A stretch of DNA of 64,000 nucleotides from Isoetes taiwanensis. Its lineage: Eukaryota > Streptophyta > Lycopodiopsida > Isoetales > Isoetaceae. The position numbers were made by a program, and so were the translations under genes. Position 1 is the first letter of the stretch; every line of letters starts with the position of its first letter. The notes under the pieces were generated by a model, which did no database searches, had not been told where the DNA came from, and saw nothing but the letters and a program-made list of their open reading frames with translations. The stretch lies in assembly GCA_021234155.1 (NCBI GenBank), contig JAJEKV010000077.1, forward strand, positions 1,944,827-2,008,826, in the 5' to 3' direction. Positions 46,599 to 59,047 of this stretch are shown here, piece by piece.

Positions 46599-47960
46599 TG
46601 TGACGTCTCATGTATTTCTATGGTATACATATACATACTATGACACGTCAACAGGGTATAAGTAGAACATTATGGGCCATTAGGGGTTAACCTAAAAGGG
46701 CTTTTATTAGCTATGCTAAATTGTTAGCAAGTTAAATAACCTAATTAGGTTAATTAATGTATTAATTAGTAAAAGTCAGCTAATTAGGGAGCCAAATCAA
46801 TTGAATAGAGAAAACTTGCTAAGAACAGGGTCCAAATTGGGTCCCTACCTCCAATTCTGCCCCAAATCGATTTGGGAAGAGTTGGAGGAAAGAGGAGCCA
46901 CCAGCCACTGCAACCAGACCAGAAGAGTGGAGGCCTTTCGTCACAATGACTCTAGCCAAGAGACCGGTTAGTCTCTAGATAGTTTGTGTTTCAGCTAACC
47001 CTTGTATGATTAAATGGATGATTCTATTCTATTATGTACTGTTAAGATGTGATGGTTACTCTATGTATAATTATGTTCTCTCTTTCTGTTCCTCCTGTGT
47101 GTTTGGGGGTTAAGGGTGGGTAGAGACATGAAAGCTTCCTAGTAATAGATATGTCTCCAGCTAGAACCCTTAAAACCCAATAAATGTGGCCTGTGCACAA
47201 GAACCCACTTGGCTGTGGATGCTATGTTGTGATTCAACACCAGATAATGAGTATGATGGTGAAACGGGAGTGGGATCTTGCTTAGCTTGGCTATAGGATT
47301 CCTACAGTTTGCTAGGCTTATAGTCGGTCACTGAAGTGGGCCGGGTATAGGTCTGACACTCCTGGGTCACAGAATGAGTGCCATGAACATCCTGGGGCTC
47401 GAACAGGCACGGTGAGCCAGCCTTTAGATTTTGGGAGTGAGTCGGGTACAGATGCGAGGGCTGCTGATGTGGCACGTGTTCTCTAGTACACCCAGAGATC
47501 CATCATGCCCGGGGAGGGGAAGCCTCCCTGACTTGCCTCATCGGACCAGGGAGATGTAACCTGGAGTAGTCTTATAGGGTGATTTCATGAGATTGCATCT
47601 CCGAAAGAATACAATCACGCCATAACATGTTTCAGCCTATCTGCAAAGTGTGCACAGGAGGGGTGGATGGAGTGGACTATCCTAGCCATTGTTCTATGCC
47701 AGCCAATGCCATGTTATATCTTTGTCTGCTGTCATCTTGAGGCTTTGACTGTCAGTCGACTCCCCTAGAGTCTGAGCCCAGGATTTGTGGTATATTGCCA
47801 ACAATTTCTCCGTGAAGTCCGTAGCTACGCCATGGTTGTAGAACATTTGTATAGAAAAGGCAGTGATATAATCCCCAGATAATGTGTTCTTGCGACAGGC
47901 CCATGAAGACATTGGAGGTGGTCATTTTAGTGGTGAACACGGTCCGTAAGATTCTATTGG
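46599..47960 (+). repeat. Chromovirus 3' LTR (long, over 1 kb)
   Basis: Begins TGTGACGTCTCATG at 46599, right after the integrase 3' end, and runs through an A/T-rich stretch, GGGTAGAGACATGAAAG, and CAAAGTGTGCACAGGAGGGG near 47644. The same landmarks in the same order occur at 52300-53460, and its first 300 bp recur inverted at 1203-1529. The right end is unclear because gypsy integrase sequence (47980 on) has been inserted. A block resembling the LTR's end (GTGCTAACATGTATGTACG) lies near 49180. Confidence 0.7.
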
Positions 47961-47979
47961 CACAATGTTATTGGCACAT

Positions 47980-49130
47980 ACTATTTAAAGATGCTCACGC
48001 TCGGCAGTGTGATGCTTGCCACGGGTAGGCAGACCCACAACCCATGATGCTCTTCCATTTACGTTGATTGCCATGCCACTTCCCTTCAGCAAACGGGGGA
48101 TATGGACTTGTTGGACCCATTGGTCCGCCAACTCAGAATACTCATGCTCATTATATTCTTGTCTTCGCGGATTATGCTACTAAATAGTTGAGCACTGCTG
48201 GCCTGTCGACAACATGGCAGCCCGGCATGGCGCGATGTTACATTCATGCACATCACTACACATGTTGGACGCCCTACATAATTTTCAGTGACTGTGGAGT
48301 TCATTTTGTGAATCACACTATTAAGGAACTCATGGACTATTTGCATATTCGCCATCAGAATAGCACGCCTTATTATTCTCACGATAATGGCCTTATTGGG
48401 AGTACAAATAAAATGCTTGTCACAAGCTTGAAAAAGATATGTGATGCTTCACGAAAAGATTGACATACTTTCCTATGGGCTTATAACGTGACCTATAAGA
48501 TTGTTATTGGTAGACTCCATTTAAATTGGTATATGGCCAAGAGGCTTTGATGCCTTTTGAGTACATTTTGCCTTCACTTCGATTCAATTAGCAACAATAC
48601 ATGACCCACCTGCTCTTCAAGGGAGAGTCTATCAACTTCAACAACTTGATGAGATTTGGCGTGATGCCTATCTCAAAGTTCTTGCTGGCAATACATTACG
48701 AAAAATTTGGCATGATCACAAAATCAAGACAAAGAAATTTTAACAAGGGAATTACGATTTGTGTTACAAAATGCATCCTGGGAGATTAACATTTCGACGA
48801 TTAGGGTCATGTGAAATTGTTCAAGTTTTCAATCAAGCATATTCCAGTTAACAGAATTGGATATAACTCCTTTACCTTCTTTGCTTAACGGATTCCGACT
48901 CAAACCAATTTACTGAGACAACAATCAAGTGACACAGGAATTACAAATTGGCTAGGATTACATCATTCAAAACATTTATTACTAGCCGCAGGTAATACTA
49001 GGGGACTTCTGAATAAGCCGTGTTCAGGATTTGGTGTCGCACAAGCCCGTAAAATGATATATCCCTCATAGTGTACCCAAAGGCAGGATCACATTGTTAT
49101 CTTGTACTTGTATTGCTATTTATATGATGA
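47980..49130 (+). pseudogene. Second gypsy integrase fragment, nested
   Basis: RQCDACHG (end of the H2C2 finger) near 48008, then after a frameshift GLVGPIGPPT and YILVFADYATK near 48100-48185, followed by a 91-codon frame (48188-48463). That frame has SDCGVHFVNHTIKELMDYL, HQNSTPYYSHDNGLIGSTN and VTSLKKICDASRKD. This is a Ty3-type integrase core, but of a different subfamily from the chromovirus (HxxSTPYYPQxNG form). More degraded coding runs to about 48790. It sits inside the 46.6 kb LTR region, so it arrived later or by rearrangement. Confidence 0.75.
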
Positions 49131-49404
49131 TGGATGGACCACCCTTCGTGGTGGTATATTATTTTGAGCATGATTGTTGTGTGCTAACATGTATGTACGT
49201 TTCCGCTGTATAGAACTCCCATAGAGGACATGAGACGAATGACACCTCCGTGTTCCTTATCTGGACACTTGGCCATCCCAAGTGGTCCGAGTTAGACGGA
49301 GGACCTTTCCATGTTGATGTAGCCACCATGGAAGGGGAATTCCCCGTATTTGTATGATGGAAGCATCGTATAGATTCTGGGAGCATCACAGGCTAGGTCA
49401 CTTT

Positions 49405-49990
49405 AAAGATGGTCTGACAAGTGGGGCATCAATGAGCAAAACTGGCCACATAATAAGGATGATGAGCGCTCCTTATTGAAGAATCTTGCCATTGAGCATC
49501 TGTGGGAAAATTCGAGCAGAAGGATAATTCATTATAAAGAGCATGTTAACCCAATGGATAAATACAAAAGCCAGGAATATCTAAATGCAAACATCCCACG
49601 ATCTCTAAAGCAGCTAATGGCTCGCTATAGAATAAGCTCACATAGATTATAGTTGGAAATAGGATGTTGGAGAAAGATACTAGTGGAAGAAAGAATATGC
49701 AAGTTATGTGATATGGGGAACATAGAAGATGAGGGTCATGTGTTCACTTCTTGTACAGCTTACATAGACATTAGAGATAGATTGAATATTAAAACCATAG
49801 ATTTCTGTTCATTGTTCATGCTATCACACATGGTTGTGGGGCAATACATAAAGGCAGTAGATACACACCGATCCTTTGTACTGGACTATAAATAACAACG
49901 GATGTGGCTCTATGGCCTCTCAAGGCCCAAAAAGAGCTAGATAACTAACTAACTAAATAAATAAATAAAGAGTCTTGATTTTTGAGGTAG
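49405..49990 (+). pseudogene. LINE C-terminus with zinc-knuckle and 3' tail
   Basis: Frames give WSDKWGINEQNWPHNKDDE, LWENSSRRIIHYKEHVNPMD and, at 49653-49895, RICKLCDMGNIEDEGHVF followed by SCTAYIDIRDRL. This is the CxxC..H..C end domain also seen at 7.87 kb (CRICDTRGIEDENH), so it is the same broad LINE family. The 3' end is a short AT-rich tail of CTAACTAA and (AATA)n at 49937-49970 instead of TTCTA pentamers. Confidence 0.8.
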
Positions 49991-50042
49991 CTGCAATGTG
50001 AATCAATAGCCAGTCTGCAAGTTCTCAATTTTTCGAAGCATA

Positions 50043-50243
50043 TTCAACACAATATTCATTCTAAATTAGCAACTGTAGAAGTGCTTTGACAAGTCTGAAG
50101 GCGCAGTGTTCTATAGAATAACTTCAGTTATCAGCATCATATATTCTGTTCGACTAGTTACAATCTGAAAGAGCATAGGTATAATCTCTGCAATCTTGAA
50201 GCAAGCATCTACATCATTCTGAAGCATTCTCAAGATAGTTAGC
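50043..50243 (+). repeat. Dispersed repeat B, plus-strand copy
   Basis: Near-identical to the reverse complement of 7205-7412 over about 200 bp. In both places it lies just 3' of a LINE end. No coding or RNA-gene signal identified, so it may be an anchored fragment of a larger unknown element. Confidence 0.8.
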
Positions 50244-50599
50244 CCATTATATATCAGTTATATATACAAGCGGAGCTATGGTGTCAATGGCCGTCTTTGT
50301 GGATGCAAAAAAAAGCCTCCGGTGCTTCCGAGAAGAGCGCAAAGCCGATGGTCGTCACCAAAATTCTTAAAAAGCTAGGCCATTGGATCTGCTCGCGGCA
50401 AACCCACCTTGCCTACTACTTGGATCACGTGGCATCAAGCAATATTTTTGGACTCTTTTTTTTGCTCGATTTTTTCCTCCGGACAAACTTGAATACGTGT
50501 CAAAAAATAAAAAGAGAATATAAGAATCGAATCTTCCCAACAATCTTTATATATGTTAGATTAGACAAGTAGTTGTACTATGAGGGAGTACAAATTCTG

Positions 50600-51440
50600 G
50601 GCCATTTAATGAAGGTTCTATAAAGAACCTCTTAGATTAAAAAAAATTCCCCTAGATTCTCAAAGATGTTATGAAAATTTCCTTAAATTCCCTTGACATT
50701 TTCGTAGATTCTTTAAGATTCTCTTGGGATTTCCCTAGATCCCAAATTTCCTCTAGATTTTGTAAGATTGTATATAGATCCTCCTAGAATCCTTTGGATG
50801 ATGTAAAGATTCCCCTCGATTTACCAAGGTCCCATCAAGATTCCTCAAGATTTTCAAGAATTTTATAAAGATTCTGCTAGATTCCCTTGGATCCTCCAAG
50901 ATTCTGTGTAGATTCTCTTATTCCTTTAGACTCTAGATTCTCCAAGATTCCATCAACATTCCCTTAGGTTCTCAAGCATTTTATGAGGATTCCCTTAGAT
51001 TCCCAAACATTCCTTTGAGATTCTCTTTGATTCCACTCTCAAGTTCCCTTAGATTCCCAAGATTCTATGTAGATTACCTTGGATTCTATAAAGTCCATTA
51101 GATTCTCCAAGGTTCCATCAAGATTTCCCTACATTCTCAAGAGTTTTATAAACATTCTGTTAGATTCCTCTAGATCCCCTTAGATTCTTTGAGATTCTAT
51201 GTTGATCGTCTTAAATTCCCTTATACTCTCTATATGCTCCAAGATTCCATCAAGATTCTCTTAGATTCTCAAGCATTTTATGAAGATTCTCTTAGATTTC
51301 CCCAGATTCCCAGAGATTCTCTTGAGATTCCCATAGATTCCCTAAGATTTTCTTGAGACTCCTCTAGATTCTCTAAGATCCTATGAGGATTCCCCTAGAT
51401 TCTCTTAAATTACCCTAGATTCTATAAAATTCTAAGATTC
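50600..51440 (+). repeat. Degenerate short-unit array built on AGATTC
   Basis: Roughly 840 bp in which AGATTC or AGATTT recurs every 10-20 bases, mostly as CTTAGATTCCC, CAAGATTC and TAGATTCTC. Longer periods of about 160-180 bp are suggested by recurrences of CAAGATTCCATCAAGATT and AAGCATTTTATGA near 50850, 50950, 51120 and 51250. No coding. Looks like an old minisatellite with higher-order structure. Confidence 0.8.
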
Positions 51441-52250
51441 CAATAAGAGCCTTAGAATTCGATCACATTGGCTCCAATTGCGACGGAATGATTGGAAAGC
51501 TCTCGACAAGAGGAATCAAAAGACGTAGACCCCACCTTCATCCGACCCCTCTACTCCAAGTTACGGTGATTTGAAGGCGGTTAAGAAAAGGAAGCCTCAT
51601 AGGAAGTCAATCCATTAATTGCTTCATTAATGTTAAAAAAATGCACCTTCCTTGCACCTTCTTAACATTTCAATGAATAAGATTCTTGCCCCCGTTTTCT
51701 AATCAACGGCCCAGATTGCTTGCCCTAATTTTCATGCACATGGATGACCCATGCATGGGCCCATGCATGCCCCATGCCTACTTGGCAACATCATAGCCAT
51801 TGACCAAGTAATTTAATGGCTATGATTAATATTACATATAAATGGGTATTATATTATGAGAGCCATGATATACCTATAAATATATTGGTGATACAATTGC
51901 CCCCTTCTTTGTAAAGAAATTCATCACGACCGTCGAATGTGAAATCGACAGTCCTCATGCAGCGAACTCGTCATTACCTAAGCAACCCCCTTGTTATGTA
52001 GAGATTGATCCCACCCATCCATCATCCATTTCTTGAGGTGATGCGAAAATAGCCATTGGATTTTTGTGGCGTTTCGGCCACGATTATACGGTCCTAAGGC
52101 ATTATCTTGTATTTGCCTAAAATCGCATACACGCCCATCTCGATTGGCGGTGTGCGACGGCGTGTAGCCGAGCAAGTAGCACCCTAGGGGACAACTTGCA
52201 AGGTGTGTGCATTTAATTATGGGCACATTTGCTCATGTGCACACTTATCC
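51441..52250. other. Intergenic stretch with local palindromes
   Basis: No supported gene. Words such as CCATGCATGGGCCCATGCATG near 51750 and TGTGTGTCAATGTGTACACA near 52250 are locally repetitive. Confidence 0.5.
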
Positions 52251-52269
52251 ATGTGTGTGTCAATGTGTA

Positions 52270-53700
52270 CACATTTATCCATGTGGATATCCTAGGCCAC
52301 TTATTTAATATAAGTGGGGCCACATCCAATTATCCCACATGCCTAGAGGGGATAATGGGAACCCTAGCCCAACCCTTTGTCTATATAGGTTAAGGAAACC
52401 CTAACTTTCCATTTTCGTTCATAGCATTTTGGGGCTCTGTTTTTACCTCCCAGAGTCAAACCCGCATCCCGGACTTCAATGCGGCGAACCGACTTCATCT
52501 TCTAGCGGTTTAGCGGGATGGTCGAGGAGTTGAGGCGAGGAGGAGCGAAGCCAAGGATCAGGTATTTAGTCAATTTAATAGCTAAACCATCTTCGGTCAT
52601 TGTATCAAGTGGGTTTAGCCTATTAAATTGCCCATAAACCATCTAGATTAGATACCAAGCTCTAACTAAAGAACCTAACTCATGATATAGATTAGATCTT
52701 GTTCTTTAGTTCTTCCATGATATGTATGATGATGTATCTCTGTGGACTCATTGTATTGGGAAGGGGTAGAGACCCTAAAAGCCTGGTAGTTGATGCTCCT
52801 AGCTAGCCTCTTTAGTACTTTGTAGATTCGACTTGTACAAGAACCACACACAGGTTGTGGGTGAAGGGCGGCCCGGCTTATAAGGAGGTTCGTGTTCGAC
52901 TCTTGGCGATCCTCCGGTGTGTAAGGCCTACCGGGGATCATTGTGGACTAGGTCTAATATAATGGCTTGCCCTTTGCGTGTGGGCAAGGCATGGGCTCAT
53001 TGCAGGTGGAGTGATCGTCCTCTCCATTGGGTTCAAGTCGAATAAGGCGGTGGCCCCCTAGTCACCTTAGTCGGCATGTAGATCTCACGGAGGGAGTGAT
53101 CCCTACCGCCCCATCGGGCGGGGAGATGCAACCCGAGGAATAGCCCTTTGGCTATGCATCCCGTGGCTACAATTGGGTCCCAACACTTTTCAACCTACTC
53201 GCAAAGTGTGCACGGGAGGGGCGGATGGAGTGGACTACCCTAAGCCATGTTCATATGCCGACCAAATCCATTGCCATGAATTCATGCATGCAATGAACTC
53301 ACGGGGACCCAAGCCGTCGATCATTCCCTGAGTCGAGCCTTGGGTAGGATTTCCCCATGTGATGTCTTTGATCTTTGTCTATGCAGAGATATGTGATGAG
53401 CCATCCGCCGAGATGGCTATGTGATGTTGATGTTGTATACTAACATGTATGTTTTACGCCTGGCGGCTAGGTAGGCCACGAGGGAGGCAGGGGTAAATGA
53501 CCCTTCATTCTTCCCTTTGGAACTCTTCAAGGTTGCGGTGATCGTGGAGAACCCTATATTAGCATGGAGAATTTTGGTATGGGGATGAACTTGTTTGTAT
53601 ACGGTGAGTGCACCGTGATATGAGTGGGGGCGTCCACGGTGGTATCGAGCAATGTTCTTGGAGATCAAGAGCAAAAAGCAGCCATGCTCAGTAGTACTAA
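52270..53700 (+). repeat. LTR-like block related to the chromovirus LTR, without coding region
   Basis: From about 52650 it follows 47040-47700 in order: GGGGTAGAGACCCTAAAAGC, AAGAACCACACACAGG, GGGGAGATGCAACCCGAGG and CAAAGTGTGCACGGGAGGGG. A GTATACTAACATGTATG word near 53440 parallels 49180. A TATA box (CTATATAGG) with a CCCTAACTTTCC start region lies at 52380-52410. No gag or pol is attached, so it is a solo LTR or truncated end of a sister family. Confidence 0.65.
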
Positions 53701-56640
53701 CTTGATAGGATCCTCAAACCTCGAAAAGTGGGAAATTTTTTTCTCACTTTTGTAGTATATGCTAAGCTAGTAACGGTTTAATTGGAACATAAAAGACTAA
53801 AAGCAGTTGAGCCAAATGCGCGAGGAGCACAAACCTAAACTCTAGGTCTTGCCCCGAGCATCGTGGCGAGACATTAGGCTATAATCACCTTAATACTTGA
53901 TGAATTTTAAAAGGTAACATGCTAGATCAAGTTTTAGGTAAGAGTTAGTTAGATTTGTATATTAGACCCAAGAAGTGTCTGGCGGATAGAGCGAGAGATA
54001 CAAGAAGAGGAGAGGGGCGAGCGAGACCGAGGAGACCAAGGTTCAAGAAGCGTGAGCGTAAAGCTGGTCCAACATTTTGAAGACTCAACAACACACGCAG
54101 TACACGCCAAAGAGAGTAACTCTAATGAAGAAAGATATGCACTTAGCCAGTCATATCGAAGGAGAGCCTTATTAATTTCGTAAATGATAAAATTTTGTTT
54201 AATACAAAGTGTTTTAGAGTAAATTATATGTGTATGAAGTTACTTAATTAAGTTGAGTTAGTAAGTTCCAGCTTTTGTCTTAGTCCAAAAGCGGACATTT
54301 TAGACCAATTTGAGGATGTCTCACCGTCGCGCCGGGACTAAAAACAAAACTTTTTTTTTGATCCGCAAGCGTGTGAGACTTCATACCTAAACTAGTCTAA
54401 ACTAGACCAAAACACCTCCAAATCGACCAAGTAAGAGGTTAATTCTGCCTAACTCGATGAGCCTAGCATGATTAGACCCTTAGATCACCCAAATTGGACA
54501 AGTTTTGACCAAAATGGGGCCAATGTCTCCTGCGTCGTCGAGGGAGCAAAAACAAAACTTGAGTTTTTGATGCGGGCGCAATGTGAACCTCCAAATTTTG
54601 AACCTCCATAACTTGAGCTCTGAGCTCCAAATCTTTGAAATGTGTTGCAATAGGACCATTAGACAGCCTAGAATCCATTTATGACATCAAGCTAGGCTAG
54701 AAATGTCAAACCCAGACTCAAATGACCAAAATTGCTCCAACCCTTGAATTGTTTTTCCAAAGCGTAGTTTGTTTGTAAATAGAAGCATACCCCATTAGTA
54801 CCTCATAAGTCTTGCTCTCGGCAAAAGCTGATACCTTACTCCTAGATAGAAGTGCCCAAGAACACCCCGTTGTTATAGTCATCTAGACCTCAAAGATAGC
54901 AACCCAAGTCCAACTGTTGGTACATCACCTCTGCTCATGCCAAAGGCATAAACCTTGACCTAGTTTTGTGTCCTTCTAATAGAGTTTGACTTATACACTG
55001 CCACATTGACCTCCCTATTGCGGGATACCTAGAAAGGAGCTAGAGTCTAGAGCTGCCCAAGTCCTCCATGTGTAGAGATTGGACTCCCCAAACCAACTTT
55101 GCTAGGACCTTAGGTATGCCTCAAACATCATGAAGGCTTTGCAAAACAAACCTCAATTCATGCCATACCACCGTCCTAATGACCATAGACTTGTAGATTA
55201 TAGATATGTCTCCGATGTCTGCTCGAGCCATCTTGCTTGCTTATAGAGCCCGAATGTTGTAGGTGAGCCCTTCAAGTAGACCCTTAGACTCTAGGAGATC
55301 TGGCGTTGCTTTGAAGTCTGGAGGCCGAGCCCGCAGGCAGGCTAGAGGCGCAACTTCTTGAAGACATCGTGGTCCCAGTGATGAATAGGCAGGATAAGGA
55401 GAGGAGACCGAAAAGGCGGACCCAAGAGAGGAAACACAACGACAAACACCTCAACCGACAAGCGTAGTAGAACAAAATACCACCGACCTATCATCAATCT
55501 TCATCAAATGGAAGAATATTTGGTAACCAAGCGGCGGGGAATCTTCTAGATGTCAACCTCCGGCTACCCGTCTCACGAGCTCACATCGGAAAAGAGGATC
55601 TCGGCCTTCACCGGCTCGGCGCATTATGAGTTTCAAATGGAAGAACGCAAGGCTGACAAAAAACAGGTGCAAGAAGGCGTTAGACATTGATGCCACGTTA
55701 GCATCAATGAGCTAGGGCAAGAGGGCATAATCTTCCGTCGAGGAGAGAAGTCATGGCGACACGGGGCGTATAAAACGGAGGAAGACCACCACAACCTTGC
55801 AACCCAAAGAGCTCAAGCGAATGTCATGCCGCGTCAACAAAAGGAGCCAAGCTAGGCAACCCACAAAGCACCTAAGGCTGACCGGGACGAGCTTCCGGCT
55901 CCTTGCAATGCAATTAGGAGAACTTTCATCGGTTCCAAAAAGTAGGAGACCATGAGGGAGGAGGCGCGATATCATGGAACATCTACGCCTTGAAGGCCTA
56001 TATCAGCATTAGGGGCAAGATCAAGGAGGAGAATATTCTGCTTTCGAACAAAATTCGGACCGTAAACACCTAGAAACCAAAGGAAGGGACGACCTTACAC
56101 GTCAGCCAAGGAGCATGGTGAGACTCGAATGGATGGGACCCAAAGGCCGGAGGGAGACGACCTAGCTAAGCGAAATTACAAATCATGCAAAGGCGACCAA
56201 AAAGAGCTATAACAAAGTTTAAAATGAAACGCGACTTATTTAAATAAAGCACTTCAAAAGGAATCTTTGAAAGATTCCTAAAATTCCATAAAAAAATCCA
56301 TTTTAGGATTTTTTTTTGCCGAATGTGACAATTTAAATAATTTAGGTACCATTTTTGAGGGGTTGATTGAACATAACTTTCATGCACAAATTTTAAATAG
56401 CAATTTTCATCCTCCTAAACTAGAACAAAAATAGTTACTTTTATAAAGTGTAGCAAAAAGGGGCAAAAAAAAATAGCAAAGGGTAGTAGAGTGACAAAGA
56501 AGTGATATATTCAAGGTTGTGAAAATTGTACAAAATTATGAACAAAATTGTCAAAAATATAGGACATTTTGACAAACACTCATCACACACTTTCTGTTCT
56601 TTACATGTTCGAGTCCTTAGGACAAACTTACATTTTTGCA
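53701..56640. other. Intergenic stretch, no supported gene
   Basis: Only short frames. A GC-richer part at 55260-56160 has an ATG frame of 46 codons at 55550 (MSTSGYPSHELTSEKRIS) and other charged short frames. None has a recognisable motif, so I do not call genes here. Confidence 0.4.
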
Positions 56641-56644
56641 GCAA

Positions 56645-58700
56645 GATCGGGGATGCATCTCATCCTCAGACTCATTTAATCACGATCACTTGAGCCTTCA
56701 TCCTCTCTTCACTCTCAAAACTGGATGTACTTTCGAGCGATCTTCTTCCTCACCGTCTACAAGTGAGTCTTCATCATCATCTTTTTTTGCCACCTTTCTA
56801 GGTTGTTTGTCTAATCCACATGCCGACCTTATTAAAGTTTGAGTGACCATCGTAACTTATTAGCGGATCGAGAACAAAGTCAATGCAAGAACCTTTACTT
56901 CAGCTAGATCTATGGATGAGACAGGTTTTGCTTTTGGACTTTGCTCTCTTCCCACTCTGTTTTTACCATCTCCAAAAGTATAACTCCCACTCAAAAAGCA
57001 TTGGCGGCATTCGTTCTCATCGGTGGTGCACTTTTAGTTGGTGGGAATTCCATCCTCTCTTGTTACCTCGGTACTTTAGCTAGCCGAATGGCTTCCCAGT
57101 TCATCATTATCAATTTGGGATGAGCTATTAGCATTCCTTTCTGAATCTACGAGGCCGAACCGGATACTCGAGCAACTTGTTGTGCCGGGTATTATGCAGG
57201 GGCCGATCAATACATGACTTCTGTCATCTTCATACGAGCTAGCCAATATCTCTACTTGTTCCTCTTGATTCTCAGCTTGCACGGGGAGAGTTTGCCTAGA
57301 TGGCGGTTGAATGTAACCGTTCTTCGACCTTGTAATGAAGCTTGCAACATGTCCGTTTCGAGAAAAACACGAGGCCACCATATGGCATCTACGCCTCCCC
57401 AAAGTGGTTAGACACGTTGAATACTTGTCTCAATATAATCCAATGATTTGTTCAAATGCTCTTCCCTCCTTTTTTACTCTTTGTGATTTCTTTTCAAGCT
57501 TTTTAGAGGCATTTGCTTTCTGCAGAGAGCATGGAACTAGTATTGGGGATGGTGTTAATGAATTGAATACACTTTCTTTGGCCGCCCTTTGCAAGGATGT
57601 GGCATATTTCTTTCCTTGTAAGATGGCCTTGCCATCTTCAAGTGAAATTTTGATCCGATGCTGAAATGTAATGTTTCTCAAGGGCTCAATAGCATGATGA
57701 CCAGATGATCTCTCAGAAAATCCATTCTTTGAAATCATAAGTTTCTTCCAATAACTTTCGATGTCCGGGACGAGGATTGTAGGAATCTTGGATAACCTCA
57801 ACCATTCTGGTAGGTTGAGAGCTTTTAGAGCAAGGCGTTTAGAGAACCTCTTGAACATCGATCAATTTGATCGTGTGTATGACCAACAAGCAGGAAACCA
57901 ATCTTCACCTTCTTGAAGATTTGTTTCTCTACTAACATAGCACGATAAGCAAAGAAGCCTGATTCTTATTTTCCTTGTCGTGTTGTCTAGCTGAAGATAT
58001 AGAACCCGGTGGTATATGTTCTAGATTGGAAAGAAGCTTATTCAATATTGTGATAGTGAGATTTGGATCAGCATGAATGTTTGGATAATTCAAAAATGCC
58101 TTGCAAGATAGTTTTCCATTAAATACCATAGCACCAACAACATGGATGAATGAAATCTTCTTCAAGAAACATCCTTAGGCACATTGACAAAATGTGGTAG
58201 GGTGGTCTTCTTCTGGTCCATTCCATCAATAACAACCGATATGTAGTTGGTGGTTGTTCGGTGCTTTCTTCCTATGTTTTGTCAATTTTCTCCTTTCCAA
58301 AGATTGTTGTTCTCTGTGCTTGTTCGGTTTCTCCTTCAATGCATCTCAAATGAAAATATGTTTAGGGAAAGAACCTACTTTTAAGTAGAACTAGGCAAGA
58401 ACAAATCCTGAAGCTTACTTTTAGTGTGAAGTGTCCTTGCATTTTGTCTCGAGCTTTTTAATTGAGCATGTAGCACAAACGAGACATCCGGTGCTTTCTA
58501 GGAATGGACACGCTTGAAAACTCTTTTCCAGAGCATGTTGAAGTAAGAGTAGCGCAGAACATGGCGTTCTCCAGCCTCAACACACATGTCCTTATAATTA
58601 TCGTAGACTTCACATTTCGTGAAGTTGTCACTCAAGTGATACATGGGGCTGTTAGGGAGTTTCTAAGACTCCTTAAAAAACCTTCCATCCAGGAAACACA
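56645..58700 (-). pseudogene. Transposase-like gene with VGHTHDQID motif (DUF7869-like)
   Basis: Broken minus-strand frames in order: YFNMLWKRVFKRVHIPRKHR then CATCSIKKLETKCKD near 58530-58430 (a W/F region plus cysteine cluster); SVVIDGMDQKKTTLPHF at about 58225; FIHVVGAMVFNGKL near 58150; LQLDNTTR near 58010, then ENKNQ and FFAYRAMLVEKQIFKKVKIG; FLLVGHTHDQID at 57895; and LPEWLRL then a K-rich C-terminus, 57858-57076. The acidic-residue blocks (VVIDGMD, LQLDN, GHTHDQID) have the spacing of an RNase H-fold DDE-type catalytic core, and proteins with VGHTHxxID are common in plants and invertebrates. Catalysis is inferred, not shown. At least six frame breaks make this copy inactive unless they are sequence errors. 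No terminal repeats were identified. Confidence 0.7.
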
Positions 58701-59047
58701 TTGAAGGGCATGAATTACGGATATACCTCTGAATGGCAATAGTCATTAATGCCTGGATTCTTGTCAAGCCTTTTCTTCAAGCGGTCAAAGTCGTTCGTTG
58801 CCTAAAGCATGAATCAATTTGAAGGCCGTTTGGCGAGACGGTGTGGCCACCGGTTGTGTAAGTAAACTTCTCACCATAATCTGCCTAATATTGAAGGCTA
58901 AGTAGCCCCTTTGGTCTAGCGAGTCATTGTTTGTAACTATCACGAATCAACCTCAATTCCTTTAGTCCAATCTTAAGCAAACATCGTTGAGAACAACAGT
59001 GTTTTGTATGTGTCCTCAAGTGAGCCTCGTCCATGAGTTTCTTTCTT

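Larger units (their letters stand above)
41150..46600 (+). mobile_element. Ty3/gypsy chromovirus, internal region (5'-truncated)
   Basis: Order gag-protease-RT-RNase H-integrase-chromodomain on the plus strand, all in broken frames. The C-terminal chromodomain marks it as a chromovirus. No 5' LTR is seen before 41150. The right end meets an LTR at 46599. A LINE fragment of about 0.8 kb with an A tail interrupts it at 42240-43005. Later gypsy, LINE and repeat sequences pile up beyond the LTR. Confidence 0.92.

Noticed and set aside
53701-56160. GC-richer short open frames as genes
   Set aside because: No motif, no splice structure, and frames open on both strands.
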